A stretch of 42,470 nucleotides of DNA from CAYXVU01 sp964468725 (GTDB lineage: Bacteria; Acidobacteriota; Blastocatellia; UBA7656), in contig CAYXVU010000020.1 in assembly GCA_964468725.1 (NCBI GenBank), forward strand, positions 1 to 42,470, given 5' to 3'. The notes under the pieces were generated by a model. It ran no database searches, was not told where the DNA came from, and worked only from the letters and a program-made list of their open reading frames with translations. Within the stretch, counting starts at the first letter, position 1, and each line of letters starts with the position of its first letter. The position numbers and the translations under genes are program-made. Of the stretch, positions 26,058 to 34,307 are shown in pieces.

Positions 26058-26522
26058 TTATGGATTATTGGCTTCCTGTCTCTCTTCCCACTCCACTGTA
26101 TCGCCGACGCGGATTAGCCCGCCGTCCAGAATTTCTCCAAATACGCCGCCACCCCAATCGGGATAGAGGGCGGCGCGCAATCCAGCGTGCGCTTCGTCCA
26201 TGCGCTCGCAGGGTTTGGTCTCGCCATAGATGCGAATGCGTGCCGCGCCGATGCGTAATACTTGCCCGCGCGTATTGGCCAAACGAATGCCGCTGACCAT
26301 GAGGTTCGCGCGGCGCGCAGTCGGGTCGAACTTGCCGCCGGTCTGATGAATCAACCCTTCCCATACTTCTTGCTCGATGAGGGTGACTTGTCGTTTGCCG
26401 CCCTGATTGGCATTACCGACCAGCCCGCGTCCGGCAACGAGAGTGGCTGCCGGAGCGGTATCCATCAGCCCGCGCTTCATGCGTTTGATCCAAATTGCTT
26501 GTAGTTGCCCTGTGATTTTCAC
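26058..26522 (-). CDS. MOSC-domain protein
   Basis: A 154-residue stand-alone MOSC protein. The N-terminal strand (GQLQAIWIKR) and GRGLVGNANQGGKRQVTLIEQEVWE are followed by the conserved Cys in GETKPCERMDE, as in molybdenum-cofactor sulfurase C-terminal domains and YiiM/YuaD-type proteins. The Cys is thought to carry sulfur or interact with the cofactor. The start codon is GTG at 26522. It follows the NTF2-like gene after 14 bases, so the two are likely co-transcribed. The specific substrate cannot be deduced. Confidence 0.88.
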   Translation of the reverse strand: MKITGQLQAIWIKRMKRGLMDTAPAATLVAGRGLVGNANQGGKRQVTLIEQEVWEGLIHQTGGKFDPTARRANLMVSGIRLANTRGQVLRIGAARIRIYGETKPCERMDEAHAGLRAALYPDWGGGVFGEILDGGLIRVGDTVEWEERQEANNP

Positions 26523-26536
26523 GGCCTACAGTTCCT

Positions 26537-27142
26537 CTATTTCGGTCTTTTGCCGCGCAGCAGCCAGGCGAGCAAAAAGCCCAAGACGAGGCCGCCCAGT
26601 CCTGCGCCGATGCCGACTTTATACACATAACTCTTCGCGGCTTCGGTGACCGGATTGTCGAGCAGATTCGTGCCGATGTGCAGGTTGAGAATCTTCCAGC
26701 GGCTGCCCTCTTTGATGAGGGTCGCCGTCCAGCGACTCTCCATGGTGCGAACATCGCCATCAGCAAAGGTGAAGGTGTCCCGCGAAATTCCATGACTGAG
26801 GCCGATATTGTCGCCGACAAATTCAGTCAAGGCATCGGCTTCCGGGTTGAAGACGATGCTTTTGACGGGCGCATTCGGGCCGTTGAGCAAGCCCTCATAA
26901 TAGGCTTTGAAGTCGGCGAAGTTGGTGAAGAGTTTTTGATCTACGGTGGTGACCGAAAACTTCGAATGAAAGAGCGCGTCGAGCGTATCGAAGCTCTTTG
27001 CGTTCATTGCCTCAGTGGCGATGCGCAGCAGGGCGCGCAGTTCTTCGTGATCGGCGTCGCGGTTTTGCGCTCGCGTCGTTGCGGTCACAAGCAAACAAAA
27101 CAGACCTGCGAGCCAAACCAATTTGGGCAGTCGTCGGTGCAT
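26537..27142 (-). CDS. Exported, membrane-anchored NTF2-like (SnoaL/DUF4440-type) protein
   Basis: A 201-residue protein. A signal peptide (about 1-25, cleavage near TRAQ) is followed by an NTF2-like cone fold (about 30-155). The helix LRALLRIATEAMNAKSFDTL begins it and the late strand RWTATLIKEGSRWKILNLHI is typical of DUF4440/SnoaL-type domains. A C-terminal membrane helix (GIGAGLGGLVLGFLLAWLL) with a basic tail would tether it. AAGGAG stands 5 bases before the ATG. It is the first gene of a five-gene minus-strand run through the PAP2 gene. Function unknown. Confidence 0.75.
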   Translation of the reverse strand: MHRRLPKLVWLAGLFCLLVTATTRAQNRDADHEELRALLRIATEAMNAKSFDTLDALFHSKFSVTTVDQKLFTNFADFKAYYEGLLNGPNAPVKSIVFNPEADALTEFVGDNIGLSHGISRDTFTFADGDVRTMESRWTATLIKEGSRWKILNLHIGTNLLDNPVTEAAKSYVYKVGIGAGLGGLVLGFLLAWLLRGKRPK

Positions 27143-27249
27143 AATCTCTCCTTGCGGTTATCGTCTCGGTTGAGAGGTGCAGATTATCACTTTCGCCCTA
27201 TTTTTCAAACGCGCGAATCGGGTGAGCTAACTATCAGGATGATGCCTTC

Positions 27250-27278
27250 TTGCGAGGCGCTGGCCGTCTTCTTATAAT
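27250..27278 (+). promoter_or_regulatory. Strong candidate sigma-70 promoter of the oxygenase operon
   Basis: TTGCGA (-35) at 27250-27255, exactly 17 bases, then a perfect TATAAT (-10) at 27273-27278. The predicted start is near 27285, giving a leader of about 25 bases to the ATG at 27310, which has GAGG 7 bases upstream. This also rules out the longer upstream start of the first gene. Confidence 0.75.
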
Positions 27279-27309
27279 CCACGCGGCTTGCGGCGTCAGA
27301 GGTCTTCGG

Positions 27310-28506
27310 ATGAATAAAACGCTAGCACAACGCGACAAGACATCCCTGCTGGATGATGATAAGACGGTTCGCAAACTGGAACTCAACTACCGCAAAAACC
27401 GCGCGCAGGATAACACCCCTGCGATTGACCGATTGGCCGCTGAGTTTTGCTACCAAGATTGCGGCGATCAATACTGGAACCCCGAAAGATTTTCGCTGCT
27501 CTACGGGACACCCCTGTGGGATGGGGCAACCGCCGAGCAGCGCGTGCTGCTGAATCAGCTCTATTGGGTCGCCTACTATTCCCAAATCATCTCCGCCGAA
27601 ATTGCTACCATCTTTTTCAATCAAACGAGCGCGGCAGGGCTTTACGCGCTCGAAGATTTTCGCCTCGTCTGTGACACGCTTGATCTGGAATCGGCGCAAG
27701 AACGGGCGCATATCAACGCTTTCAAAACGATTGGCGAACAGGTCGAGCAAACGCTGTTCGCCGAGCGACTCTTCACCTATCCCATGCGCAGTCCGTTCGG
27801 GGAAACCATGACGAAATCGCACAGCAATCGCGTGCAACGCTTCTGGCGCTGGTTACAAGTCAATGCTTTTACCTTGCTGTCATCCGGCAATGCGTTCATC
27901 GCCTGTCAGTATTTCGCTGTGCGCGGCGTGCGAACCCTTAATGGCAAACTCATCCAACATCAACTCAGTCGGTTTGATGCCTCGAACCCGGAACCGGAGA
28001 ATGCTCCCATTCCGGCAAAGATCAGTTACTGCCATTTCCTTGACGAATCGTTTCACTTCAATAGTTCGACGGTGATCTCGCACGACGTGCTGCGGTCGCT
28101 GAAAGCGCCGACCGCTTTCGAGAAATGGGTGGCCAATCGCGCGCTGCACGGAACCCAGCAAGACCATTTCCATTTTTCGACCGCCGTCAACGGCCTCTTT
28201 TGGTACGACCCGGCGCTCTTTGCGACGGTCTACAAAATTCTGCGTTCGCCCTTCTTCAAGATGGACGACCACGACGCCAGAGAGATGCTCTGGCGCTGCT
28301 TTGGCGAAGAGAGTGAGGGCTTGCATCTGAGCGCACAGAGTCGTCAACTGGCGATGGAGTCGTATCGCCATTATCTGGCTGACCTTGACTACGTTGACGC
28401 GATCAACAAAGAGATGCGGATAATGAGCCGCAACTCGGTCGCCTTACATCTGAAGACCAATCGCCGCGCCTTGAAGCAATTTTTCTTGCGACTGAACAGC
28501 GCCTAA
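27310..28506 (+). CDS. AurF-like diiron oxygenase
   Basis: A 398-residue protein with the ligand pattern of AurF-type (p-aminobenzoate N-oxygenase-like) ferritin-fold diiron enzymes: E97, E131-x2-H134 (ESAQERAHIN), and H242-x3-E246-x2-H249 (CHFLDESFHFN). This spacing is the same as H223/E227/H230 of AurF. A counterpart of AurF E196 is not obvious; the candidate helix (NAFIACQYFAV) has Gln. AurF-type enzymes oxidise amines or aliphatic carbons with O2. The start follows a strong promoter. The ferredoxin gene begins 19 bases downstream, followed by a Rieske oxygenase, so reducing power is probably supplied by those partners. The substrate is unknown. Family call by eye; other ferritin-like oxygenases remain possible. 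Confidence 0.72.
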   Translation: MNKTLAQRDKTSLLDDDKTVRKLELNYRKNRAQDNTPAIDRLAAEFCYQDCGDQYWNPERFSLLYGTPLWDGATAEQRVLLNQLYWVAYYSQIISAEIATIFFNQTSAAGLYALEDFRLVCDTLDLESAQERAHINAFKTIGEQVEQTLFAERLFTYPMRSPFGETMTKSHSNRVQRFWRWLQVNAFTLLSSGNAFIACQYFAVRGVRTLNGKLIQHQLSRFDASNPEPENAPIPAKISYCHFLDESFHFNSSTVISHDVLRSLKAPTAFEKWVANRALHGTQQDHFHFSTAVNGLFWYDPALFATVYKILRSPFFKMDDHDAREMLWRCFGEESEGLHLSAQSRQLAMESYRHYLADLDYVDAINKEMRIMSRNSVALHLKTNRRALKQFFLRLNSA

Positions 28507-28525
28507 GACAGAGTGCTCGAGGGGA

Positions 28526-28825
28526 ATGGAGAGATACACAGTCAGTTTTTCGCTCGCACAACACGCGCCTATCGCGCTGCCCGCCGGGGCGCGCTTGTCC
28601 GAGCATCTGACGGTTGCCAACTCGCCGGTATTGTTCGGCTGTCGCACAGGCATCTGCGGAACCTGCTTGATCGAAGTCCTCCGTGAAGCGAACGGCAGCT
28701 TGACGCCGCCCGATGAGGACGAACGGGAATTGCTCGACATCGTCGCGCCCGAAAACCCGCGTGCGCGGCTGGCTTGTCAGATCGCTCTGCGCGCCGATTT
28801 ACAGATTCGTTACCTTGGGAAATGA
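28526..28825 (+). CDS. [2Fe-2S] plant-type ferredoxin
   Basis: A 99-residue ferredoxin. The cluster ligands are C39, C44, C47 and C84 (GCRTGICGTC and RLACQ), the pattern of plant-type [2Fe-2S] ferredoxins. GAGGGG lies directly before the ATG. The stop codon overlaps the start of the Rieske gene as ATGA, which indicates translational coupling and suggests that it donates electrons to the Rieske oxygenase, the diiron oxygenase or both. No ferredoxin reductase gene is in the window, so the reductase must be encoded elsewhere. Confidence 0.95.
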   Translation: MERYTVSFSLAQHAPIALPAGARLSEHLTVANSPVLFGCRTGICGTCLIEVLREANGSLTPPDEDERELLDIVAPENPRARLACQIALRADLQIRYLGK

Positions 28826-29838
28826 ACGAGAGAGACTTCTGGTATATCGCCGCTCGCTCGCACGAATTGCGCGGTAATCGAGTGATTGCCGCGCGCATTC
28901 TCGACCATTGGCTTGCTCTGTTTCGTGATGAACAAGGGCGCGCCGTGGCGCTCGAAGACCGTTGTCTGCACCGTGCCGCGCCGCTTTCGCAAGGTCGCCT
29001 TTGTGCCGGTCGTTTGCAATGCGCTTATCATGGCTGGACGTACGATGGCGAGGGGCGCGTCGTTGCCGTGCCCAGCGAAGGCGCGCACCTGAAACCTAAA
29101 CCCGCAGCGCGACGCTTTCCAACCTGTGAACAGGACGAATATGTCTACGTGCGATTAGGCGAAACGACCGACGATAGCCCGCAACCGTTCCGTATTCCGT
29201 TTTATAAAGCCAAAGGATGGGCGGCGATTCGGCTGCGCAATCACTTTCAGAACACGGTGACCAACTGTGTCGAAAACTTCGTTGACATTCCGCATACGGC
29301 ATTCGTGCATCCGAAAATTTTTCGCGTCCGGCGCAATGAAAGACTCCGGGCAACGGTTGAACGCAAAAACGGTTCGGTGACGGTGCGCTACCAAGGCGAA
29401 CGCGCGAATTTCGGAATCTTCACAAAGTTTTTAAACCCGCGCGGGCGTGAGATTGAGCACACCGATGCTTTTCACCTGCCGAATGTGACCTGCGTCGAGT
29501 ATCTTTTTGGCGAGCGGCGGCGCTTCATCATCACCTCGCAAGCGGTGGCCGTCAACGCGGAAGAGACTTGGGTCTACACCGACCTGACTTATAACTATGG
29601 CAGATGGAACGCGCTGGCCAACCCCATCATTCGCTGGCAGGCGCAGACGATCATCAACCAAGATCGCCGCATTCTCGGCCAGCAGATGCGAACCATCAAA
29701 CAATTCGGCGCGCACTTCTCCAATAGCGAAGCCGATGTCATCCACCTGATGATCGAATCCATCCGCGAAGCCTTAGCACGCGGCGATGATCCGCGCAGTT
29801 TGCCGGACAAAACGCACGAAATCGAGTTTTGGGTGTGA
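28822..29838 (+). CDS. Rieske [2Fe-2S] non-heme iron oxygenase
   Basis: A 338-residue Rieske oxygenase. The Rieske cluster ligands are C48/H50 (DRCLHRAAP) and C67/H70 (CAYHGWTYD). The mononuclear-iron motif N152-x2-D155-x2-H158-x4-H163 (ENFVDIPHTAFVH) is intact, so a catalytic terminal oxygenase is expected rather than a simple ferredoxin. Length and the CAYHGW motif fit oxygenases of the vanillate O-demethylase/PaO/KshA-like type. Start: ATG overlapping the ferredoxin stop (ATGA); the frame extends further upstream but that start would lie inside the ferredoxin gene. The substrate is unknown. Confidence 0.93.
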   Translation: MNERDFWYIAARSHELRGNRVIAARILDHWLALFRDEQGRAVALEDRCLHRAAPLSQGRLCAGRLQCAYHGWTYDGEGRVVAVPSEGAHLKPKPAARRFPTCEQDEYVYVRLGETTDDSPQPFRIPFYKAKGWAAIRLRNHFQNTVTNCVENFVDIPHTAFVHPKIFRVRRNERLRATVERKNGSVTVRYQGERANFGIFTKFLNPRGREIEHTDAFHLPNVTCVEYLFGERRRFIITSQAVAVNAEETWVYTDLTYNYGRWNALANPIIRWQAQTIINQDRRILGQQMRTIKQFGAHFSNSEADVIHLMIESIREALARGDDPRSLPDKTHEIEFWV

Positions 29839-29875
29839 TTGCCTGCGGCGGAAAATTTCGTGTATAAGACCGTCT

Positions 29876-32800
29876 ATGACAGAACAGCAGTGGGAACGTA
29901 TCAAAGAGATTTGTCGGTCGGCGCTCGAACGCGAGGCCAGCGAGCGTGAGCCTTTCTTAGAGGCGGCCTGTGCTGGTGATGCCGAACTTCGACAAGGCGT
30001 TGAGGCGCTGATGGCCGAGCAGCTTCAGCGGGTCGCTTCGTCCGACGAACAAGAGACAACTCTCGAAGATGACCATCCGACAATCCGAAATACGACGACG
30101 CAAGTGATTGAGAGCGAGCCGCCGCCAAGCGACCGTTGGCGACGATTGCTCAGCATCGTCGAAGCGGCAAAGGAACTATCGGCTTCCGAACGCGCAGCGT
30201 TTCTCCATCAAGTCTGCGAGGGTGATGAGGAGTTGCGGCAAGAAGTGCAATCGCTGCTCGCCTATCGAACCGGCGCATCGCAAGCAACCTCTGGCGCAGC
30301 GCAATCTCCCGCTCCGGCGCCGCCACGCCGCCACGCGACCCCCTCCCCGTCAGCGATGAAGACGCAAGCCTTGTTTCTGCCCGGCGCGATGTTGGCCGAC
30401 CGCTACCGCGTCATCGGCTTATTGGCGGCAGGCGGCATGGGTGAAGTCTATCGCGCCGACGATGTCAAGTTAGGGCAAAGCGTCGCCCTGAAATTTTTAA
30501 CCGGCAAACTCGCCAACAATGCCGGTATGCTGGCGCGCTTTCATAACGAAGTGCGCGTGGCGCGACAAATCACCCACCCGAATGTCTGCCGTATCTACGA
30601 CATTGGCGAAGTGATGACCGGATGGGGGGTGCAACATTTCATTTCGATGGAATTTATTGACGGCGAAGACTTAGGCTCTTTGCTGCGGCGCATCGGACGC
30701 GTGCCAGCCGAAAAAGCCAGCGAAATGGCGCGGCAAATCTGTTCGGGGCTGGCAGCTATTCATGAAAACAATGTGCTGCACAGAGACCTCAAACCTGCCA
30801 ATGTAATGATTGACGGACGCGGGCGGGCGCGCATCACGGATTTTGGCATAGCGGCGCTCAGCGATGATCTGCACAACAGTAGCGAGATTGCCGGTACACC
30901 CGCTTATATGGCTCCCGAACAGATCACCGGAAAAGGCGTGACCATAAAAAGCGATCTCTATTCGCTCGGTCTGGTCTTGTATGAGCTCTTCACCGGCAAG
31001 CGCGCCTTTGCTGCCGACACGATTCCCGATCTTATCAAACAGCATCAGTTTGCGACGCCGACCAGCATTTCCGATTACATCAAAGAGGTGGATGCGAGCG
31101 CCGAGCGCGTGATTATGCGCTGTCTCGAAAAAGACCCGGCCAAGCGCCCGGAATCGGCTACGCAAGTCGGCGCGGTTTTTTCCGGCGGCGACCCGTTAGC
31201 GGCAGCTTTGGCGGCAGGCGAAACCCCTTCGCCGGAGATGGTCGCAGCCGCGCCCAAAGAGGGCACTCTCAAACCGGCTGTGGCGAGCGCCTGTTTGGCG
31301 GGCGTCGTTTTGGTACTCGCTTTCCTTCTGTTTTTTGCGCCGCGCGTCATGCTGTTCAATCAAGTGCCGCTCGATAAATCGCCCGAAGTGATGGATGAAC
31401 GCGCGCACAATCTTCTGGCGCGGCTCGGTTACCCCGACGCGGGGCTGCATACAGCCTCGGGCTACGAGTTGGACACTGCCTATTTGGAACACCCTCTCAG
31501 TCAGGAAGCCTCCCGAACCGGTTGGCAACGCTTTGGCAAAGGGCAGCCGCTGACTTTTTACTTCTGGCATCGGCAAAGCCCGCGCTATATGCAACCTTTC
31601 GGCTTCAACATCCCGCTCGTAACGGTTGATGACCCGCCGATGAGCATTGCCGGGATGACAGCTTTGAAACTCGACCCGCGTGGTCGGTTGGTAGAGTTTC
31701 AAGCGGTTCCGCCGCAACTTGCCCCGACAACAGCCGCCGCCACCGTACCGGATTGGTCTGTGCTGTTTGCGGAAGCCGGATTGAGTTTTGCTGATTTTCA
31801 GCCGAGCCCATCGCAATGGGTTCCGCCGACCGCTTACGACCAGCGCGCAGCCTGGGAAGGTGCGATGGCGGATAACCCGGATATTGCGATTCGTGTTGAA
31901 GCGGCGAGTTTTGGCAGCACACCAGTCTACTTCCAAATCGTCGCCCCCTGGACGAAGCCATTGCGACAAGAAGAGGTGTCATTGAGCGGAAAAGCATGGA
32001 CGGGAATTTTCCTACTCGGCGTGGTGATTGCCGCCATCTTGACGGGTATGTTGTTTTTAGCCTATCGGAATTTGCGCGCCGGACGAGGCGACCGCAGCGG
32101 GGCTTTCAAAGTCGCGGTTGCTTCATTTGCTGCGGTGGGAGCGGGCGCTTTTCTGTTGGCTGACCACATGGCTGTGCTGTCGCAAGAACTCTACATTTCT
32201 TATCGCGCCGTGCAAACCGCCATGATGTATGCGGCGCTCACCTGGCTCGCCTACATTGCGTTGGAGCCCTACGTGCGACGGTATTGGCCGCATTTGATTG
32301 TATCGTGGTCGCGTCTGTTAGCAGGCGACTTTCGCAATCCGATGGTCGGGCGCGACATTTTGGTTGGCGGACTGTTAGGCCTCTTTCATACGGTCGGCAT
32401 TTACTTCGGAACCCTGCTATCGCAATGGCTCGGCGCGCCGATCAATCCGAATGCCAGCGGGAGGGTGTTCAGCAGCACCCGCAAGCTGGTTGGCAGCTTG
32501 TTGTACGACAATTTGGGGGGGAGCTTCACTAGCGCCTTTCTGGTCTTGACCTTTTTGTTATTGCTCTACATTTTGTGTCGGCGCAAAGGGCTTGCGGTGG
32601 CCATACTGTGGATTTTGTATGTCTCGTTGGCGGGACTGCTCTTCTTAAACTGGTGGCCGCAATATAGCACGTCAATCATTATCGCTACCTCCATAGCGAT
32701 TACGGCCTCGCGGTTCGGCTTGCTGGCATTGACCGTCTGGCAACTCTTTTTCACGTTGAGTTTTCATCACCCCATAACGACCAGCTTTTCCGTCTGGCAT

Positions 32801-32911
32801 GGGAGCAGCACACTGTTGACCCTAGTCTTCATGATGGGGCTTGCGCTCTATGGTTTTTTCACCGCCCTTGGCGGCGAGCCTGCCTTCAAAATGAAATTGC
32901 CGGAAAGCTGA
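29876..32911 (+). CDS. Membrane Ser/Thr protein kinase with polytopic C-terminus
   Basis: A 1011-residue protein. Residues 1-50 and 85-130 are two copies of one helical module (WERIKEICRSALEREASERE and WRRLLSIVEAAKELSASERA, each ending in ELRQ-EV/GVE). A PknB-like kinase domain (177-440) follows: Gly loop AAGGMGEVY, K206 (VALKFL), HRDLKPAN (H302, D304), D322 in DFG and APE (346-348). All catalytic residues are present. A helix at 471-495 leads to an extracytoplasmic region of about 200 residues and then about seven more membrane helices. Most bacterial kinases of this kind have a single helix and a soluble sensor, so the polytopic end is unusual. The gene lies 37 bases behind the Rieske gene and 11 bases before the hydroxylase gene. 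It probably regulates the adjacent enzymes; this is inferred. Confidence 0.9.
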   Translation: MTEQQWERIKEICRSALEREASEREPFLEAACAGDAELRQGVEALMAEQLQRVASSDEQETTLEDDHPTIRNTTTQVIESEPPPSDRWRRLLSIVEAAKELSASERAAFLHQVCEGDEELRQEVQSLLAYRTGASQATSGAAQSPAPAPPRRHATPSPSAMKTQALFLPGAMLADRYRVIGLLAAGGMGEVYRADDVKLGQSVALKFLTGKLANNAGMLARFHNEVRVARQITHPNVCRIYDIGEVMTGWGVQHFISMEFIDGEDLGSLLRRIGRVPAEKASEMARQICSGLAAIHENNVLHRDLKPANVMIDGRGRARITDFGIAALSDDLHNSSEIAGTPAYMAPEQITGKGVTIKSDLYSLGLVLYELFTGKRAFAADTIPDLIKQHQFATPTSISDYIKEVDASAERVIMRCLEKDPAKRPESATQVGAVFSGGDPLAAALAAGETPSPEMVAAAPKEGTLKPAVASACLAGVVLVLAFLLFFAPRVMLFNQVPLDKSPEVMDERAHNLLARLGYPDAGLHTASGYELDTAYLEHPLSQEASRTGWQRFGKGQPLTFYFWHRQSPRYMQPFGFNIPLVTVDDPPMSIAGMTALKLDPRGRLVEFQAVPPQLAPTTAAATVPDWSVLFAEAGLSFADFQPSPSQWVPPTAYDQRAAWEGAMADNPDIAIRVEAASFGSTPVYFQIVAPWTKPLRQEEVSLSGKAWTGIFLLGVVIAAILTGMLFLAYRNLRAGRGDRSGAFKVAVASFAAVGAGAFLLADHMAVLSQELYISYRAVQTAMMYAALTWLAYIALEPYVRRYWPHLIVSWSRLLAGDFRNPMVGRDILVGGLLGLFHTVGIYFGTLLSQWLGAPINPNASGRVFSSTRKLVGSLLYDNLGGSFTSAFLVLTFLLLLYILCRRKGLAVAILWILYVSLAGLLFLNWWPQYSTSIIIATSIAITASRFGLLALTVWQLFFTLSFHHPITTSFSVWHGSSTLLTLVFMMGLALYGFFTALGGEPAFKMKLPES

Positions 32912-32922
32912 CGAGGCGAGCG

Positions 32923-33675
32923 ATGCTGGTCTTCATCGTATTTCTGCTGCTTACGCTCTTGACCCTGATGGTCACAGAGTCGCGGCGCGCGCTGCTGCGG
33001 CGCAAGGGCGCGGAATGGGTACTCGACGGCTTGGGTTTGCTCGTTCAAGGCGTGCTGATTCCGCTGCTGCAAACGACCGTGATCTACACGCTGCTTGGAT
33101 GGCTTGTGCCGCAAGCCAAAGGCGTAGTGGATGCGCCTCCGGCAGTGGCTTTCTTGCTCAACTTTGTCGCGGTTGATTATCTCTACTATTGGAATCATCG
33201 TCTGCTGCACGGCAAGCGACTGTGGGACACGCATGCGGTGCATCACACGGCTGAACGCATGGACGTGCTCATCACCTCGCGCAATACACTTTGGTCATCG
33301 CTGCTGATCGTCTATGTGTGGATCAATGGGTTGCTGATCTTTTTACTGAAAGACCCGACGGCCTACATCTTTTCGGCGGCGTTGACGGCAAGCCTTGATC
33401 TATGGCGGCACGCGGGTTTTCTGCTCGACCCCGGCTCGCGGTTATATCGCTTGCTGGCAGGATGGCTGATTACCCCGAACCAACACGCTTGGCATCACAG
33501 CCGCACGCGCGCCGACAAAAATTTCGGCGCCAACTTGGCGCTGTGGGACAGATGGCACGGAACCGATTTCAACCCTGCCGCGCTGCCACAAACCTTCGGC
33601 ATTCCATCAACCCTGAATTTGGCGCGCAAGTTGTGGTTTCCCTTCACAGCGAGAAAGGCTGCCGCAAGCAAATGA
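32923..33675 (+). CDS. Fatty acid hydroxylase / sterol desaturase superfamily protein
   Basis: A 250-residue integral membrane protein with about four helices and the eight-histidine diiron signature: H92-x3-H96 (NHRLLHG), H104-x2-H107-H108 (THAVHHTA) and H188-x2-H191-H192 (NQHAWHHSR), plus H163. Members hydroxylate or desaturate acyl chains, sterols or related lipids with O2 at the membrane. It starts 11 bases after the kinase gene and its stop overlaps the next start as ATGA. Along with the diiron and Rieske oxygenases it gives three different O2-activating iron enzymes in one operon. The substrate is unknown. Confidence 0.9.
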   Translation: MLVFIVFLLLTLLTLMVTESRRALLRRKGAEWVLDGLGLLVQGVLIPLLQTTVIYTLLGWLVPQAKGVVDAPPAVAFLLNFVAVDYLYYWNHRLLHGKRLWDTHAVHHTAERMDVLITSRNTLWSSLLIVYVWINGLLIFLLKDPTAYIFSAALTASLDLWRHAGFLLDPGSRLYRLLAGWLITPNQHAWHHSRTRADKNFGANLALWDRWHGTDFNPAALPQTFGIPSTLNLARKLWFPFTARKAAASK

Positions 33676-34307
33676 CCTTTGCTGGTCGCATCATCTCTCT
33701 TTACCCGAGTTCGATTTTGCTACTCGTGTTGGCAGACTTCTTATGGTTCGGCTATCGCCCGTCGCTCATTCAGCCGCTTCTGTTATTGGTGATTTTGTAC
33801 CTTGTGCCACCGCTCTCTCTTCGTCTGCATCAGCTCTTTTTCCCGATACCGGAGCGCCCGTGCAATCTGTCCGAACGGCGTTATTCTGCCTGGTGGGGGG
33901 CGCATCAGATTCAAGTCATCTACACAGCCGTACCGCAACTGGAAGCGATCTTGCGGCTCGTGCCGGGACTCTACAGCGCGTGGCTCAGACTCTGCGGCAG
34001 TCGCGTCGGGCGCAAAGTCTACTGGACGCCGAATGTCGAAATCACCGACCGCTCGATGCTCATCATCGGCGATGCGGTGGTCTTCGGCCACCGTTCGAAA
34101 TTGCTCGGCCATGCCATCAAGCCGAAAGGCGAGCAGATGATTCTTTACGCGCGCAAAATCACGATTGGCCACCGTGTCTTCATTGGCGCAGGCAGTCGCA
34201 TCGGCACAGGCGCGCAGATTGCCGATGATGTCTACTTACCGATTCTCACGGACGTTTACATCAATCAGCGGGTCACCGTTTCACCGATGCGCGCAAATCC
34301 GCAATGA
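33672..34307 (+). CDS. Left-handed beta-helix (hexapeptide) acyltransferase-like protein
   Basis: A 211-residue protein. Two membrane helices (about 8-50) precede a region of about 65 residues and then hexapeptide-like turns: WTPNVEITDRSMLIIGDAVVFGHRS, then ITIGHRVFIGAGSRIGTGAQIADDV. These are typical of left-handed beta-helix acyltransferases, with His residues (FGHRSKLLGH) that could be catalytic. The chosen ATG (33672) overlaps the hydroxylase stop as ATGA; an upstream frame would lie inside that gene. Its last 35 bases overlap the convergent mutY gene. It probably acylates a membrane-linked product of the operon; that is inferred. Confidence 0.75.
   Translation: MTFAGRIISLYPSSILLLVLADFLWFGYRPSLIQPLLLLVILYLVPPLSLRLHQLFFPIPERPCNLSERRYSAWWGAHQIQVIYTAVPQLEAILRLVPGLYSAWLRLCGSRVGRKVYWTPNVEITDRSMLIIGDAVVFGHRSKLLGHAIKPKGEQMILYARKITIGHRVFIGAGSRIGTGAQIADDVYLPILTDVYINQRVTVSPMRANPQ

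Noticed and set aside
31196..31969. 257-residue minus-strand reading frame
   Set aside because: Antisense to the kinase gene; composition is Arg/His-rich and it has no plausible start signals.
33402..33671. 90-residue N-terminal extension of the acyltransferase-like protein
   Set aside because: It lies wholly within the hydroxylase gene in another frame; the ATGA overlap at 33672 and the membrane-helix start are much better.
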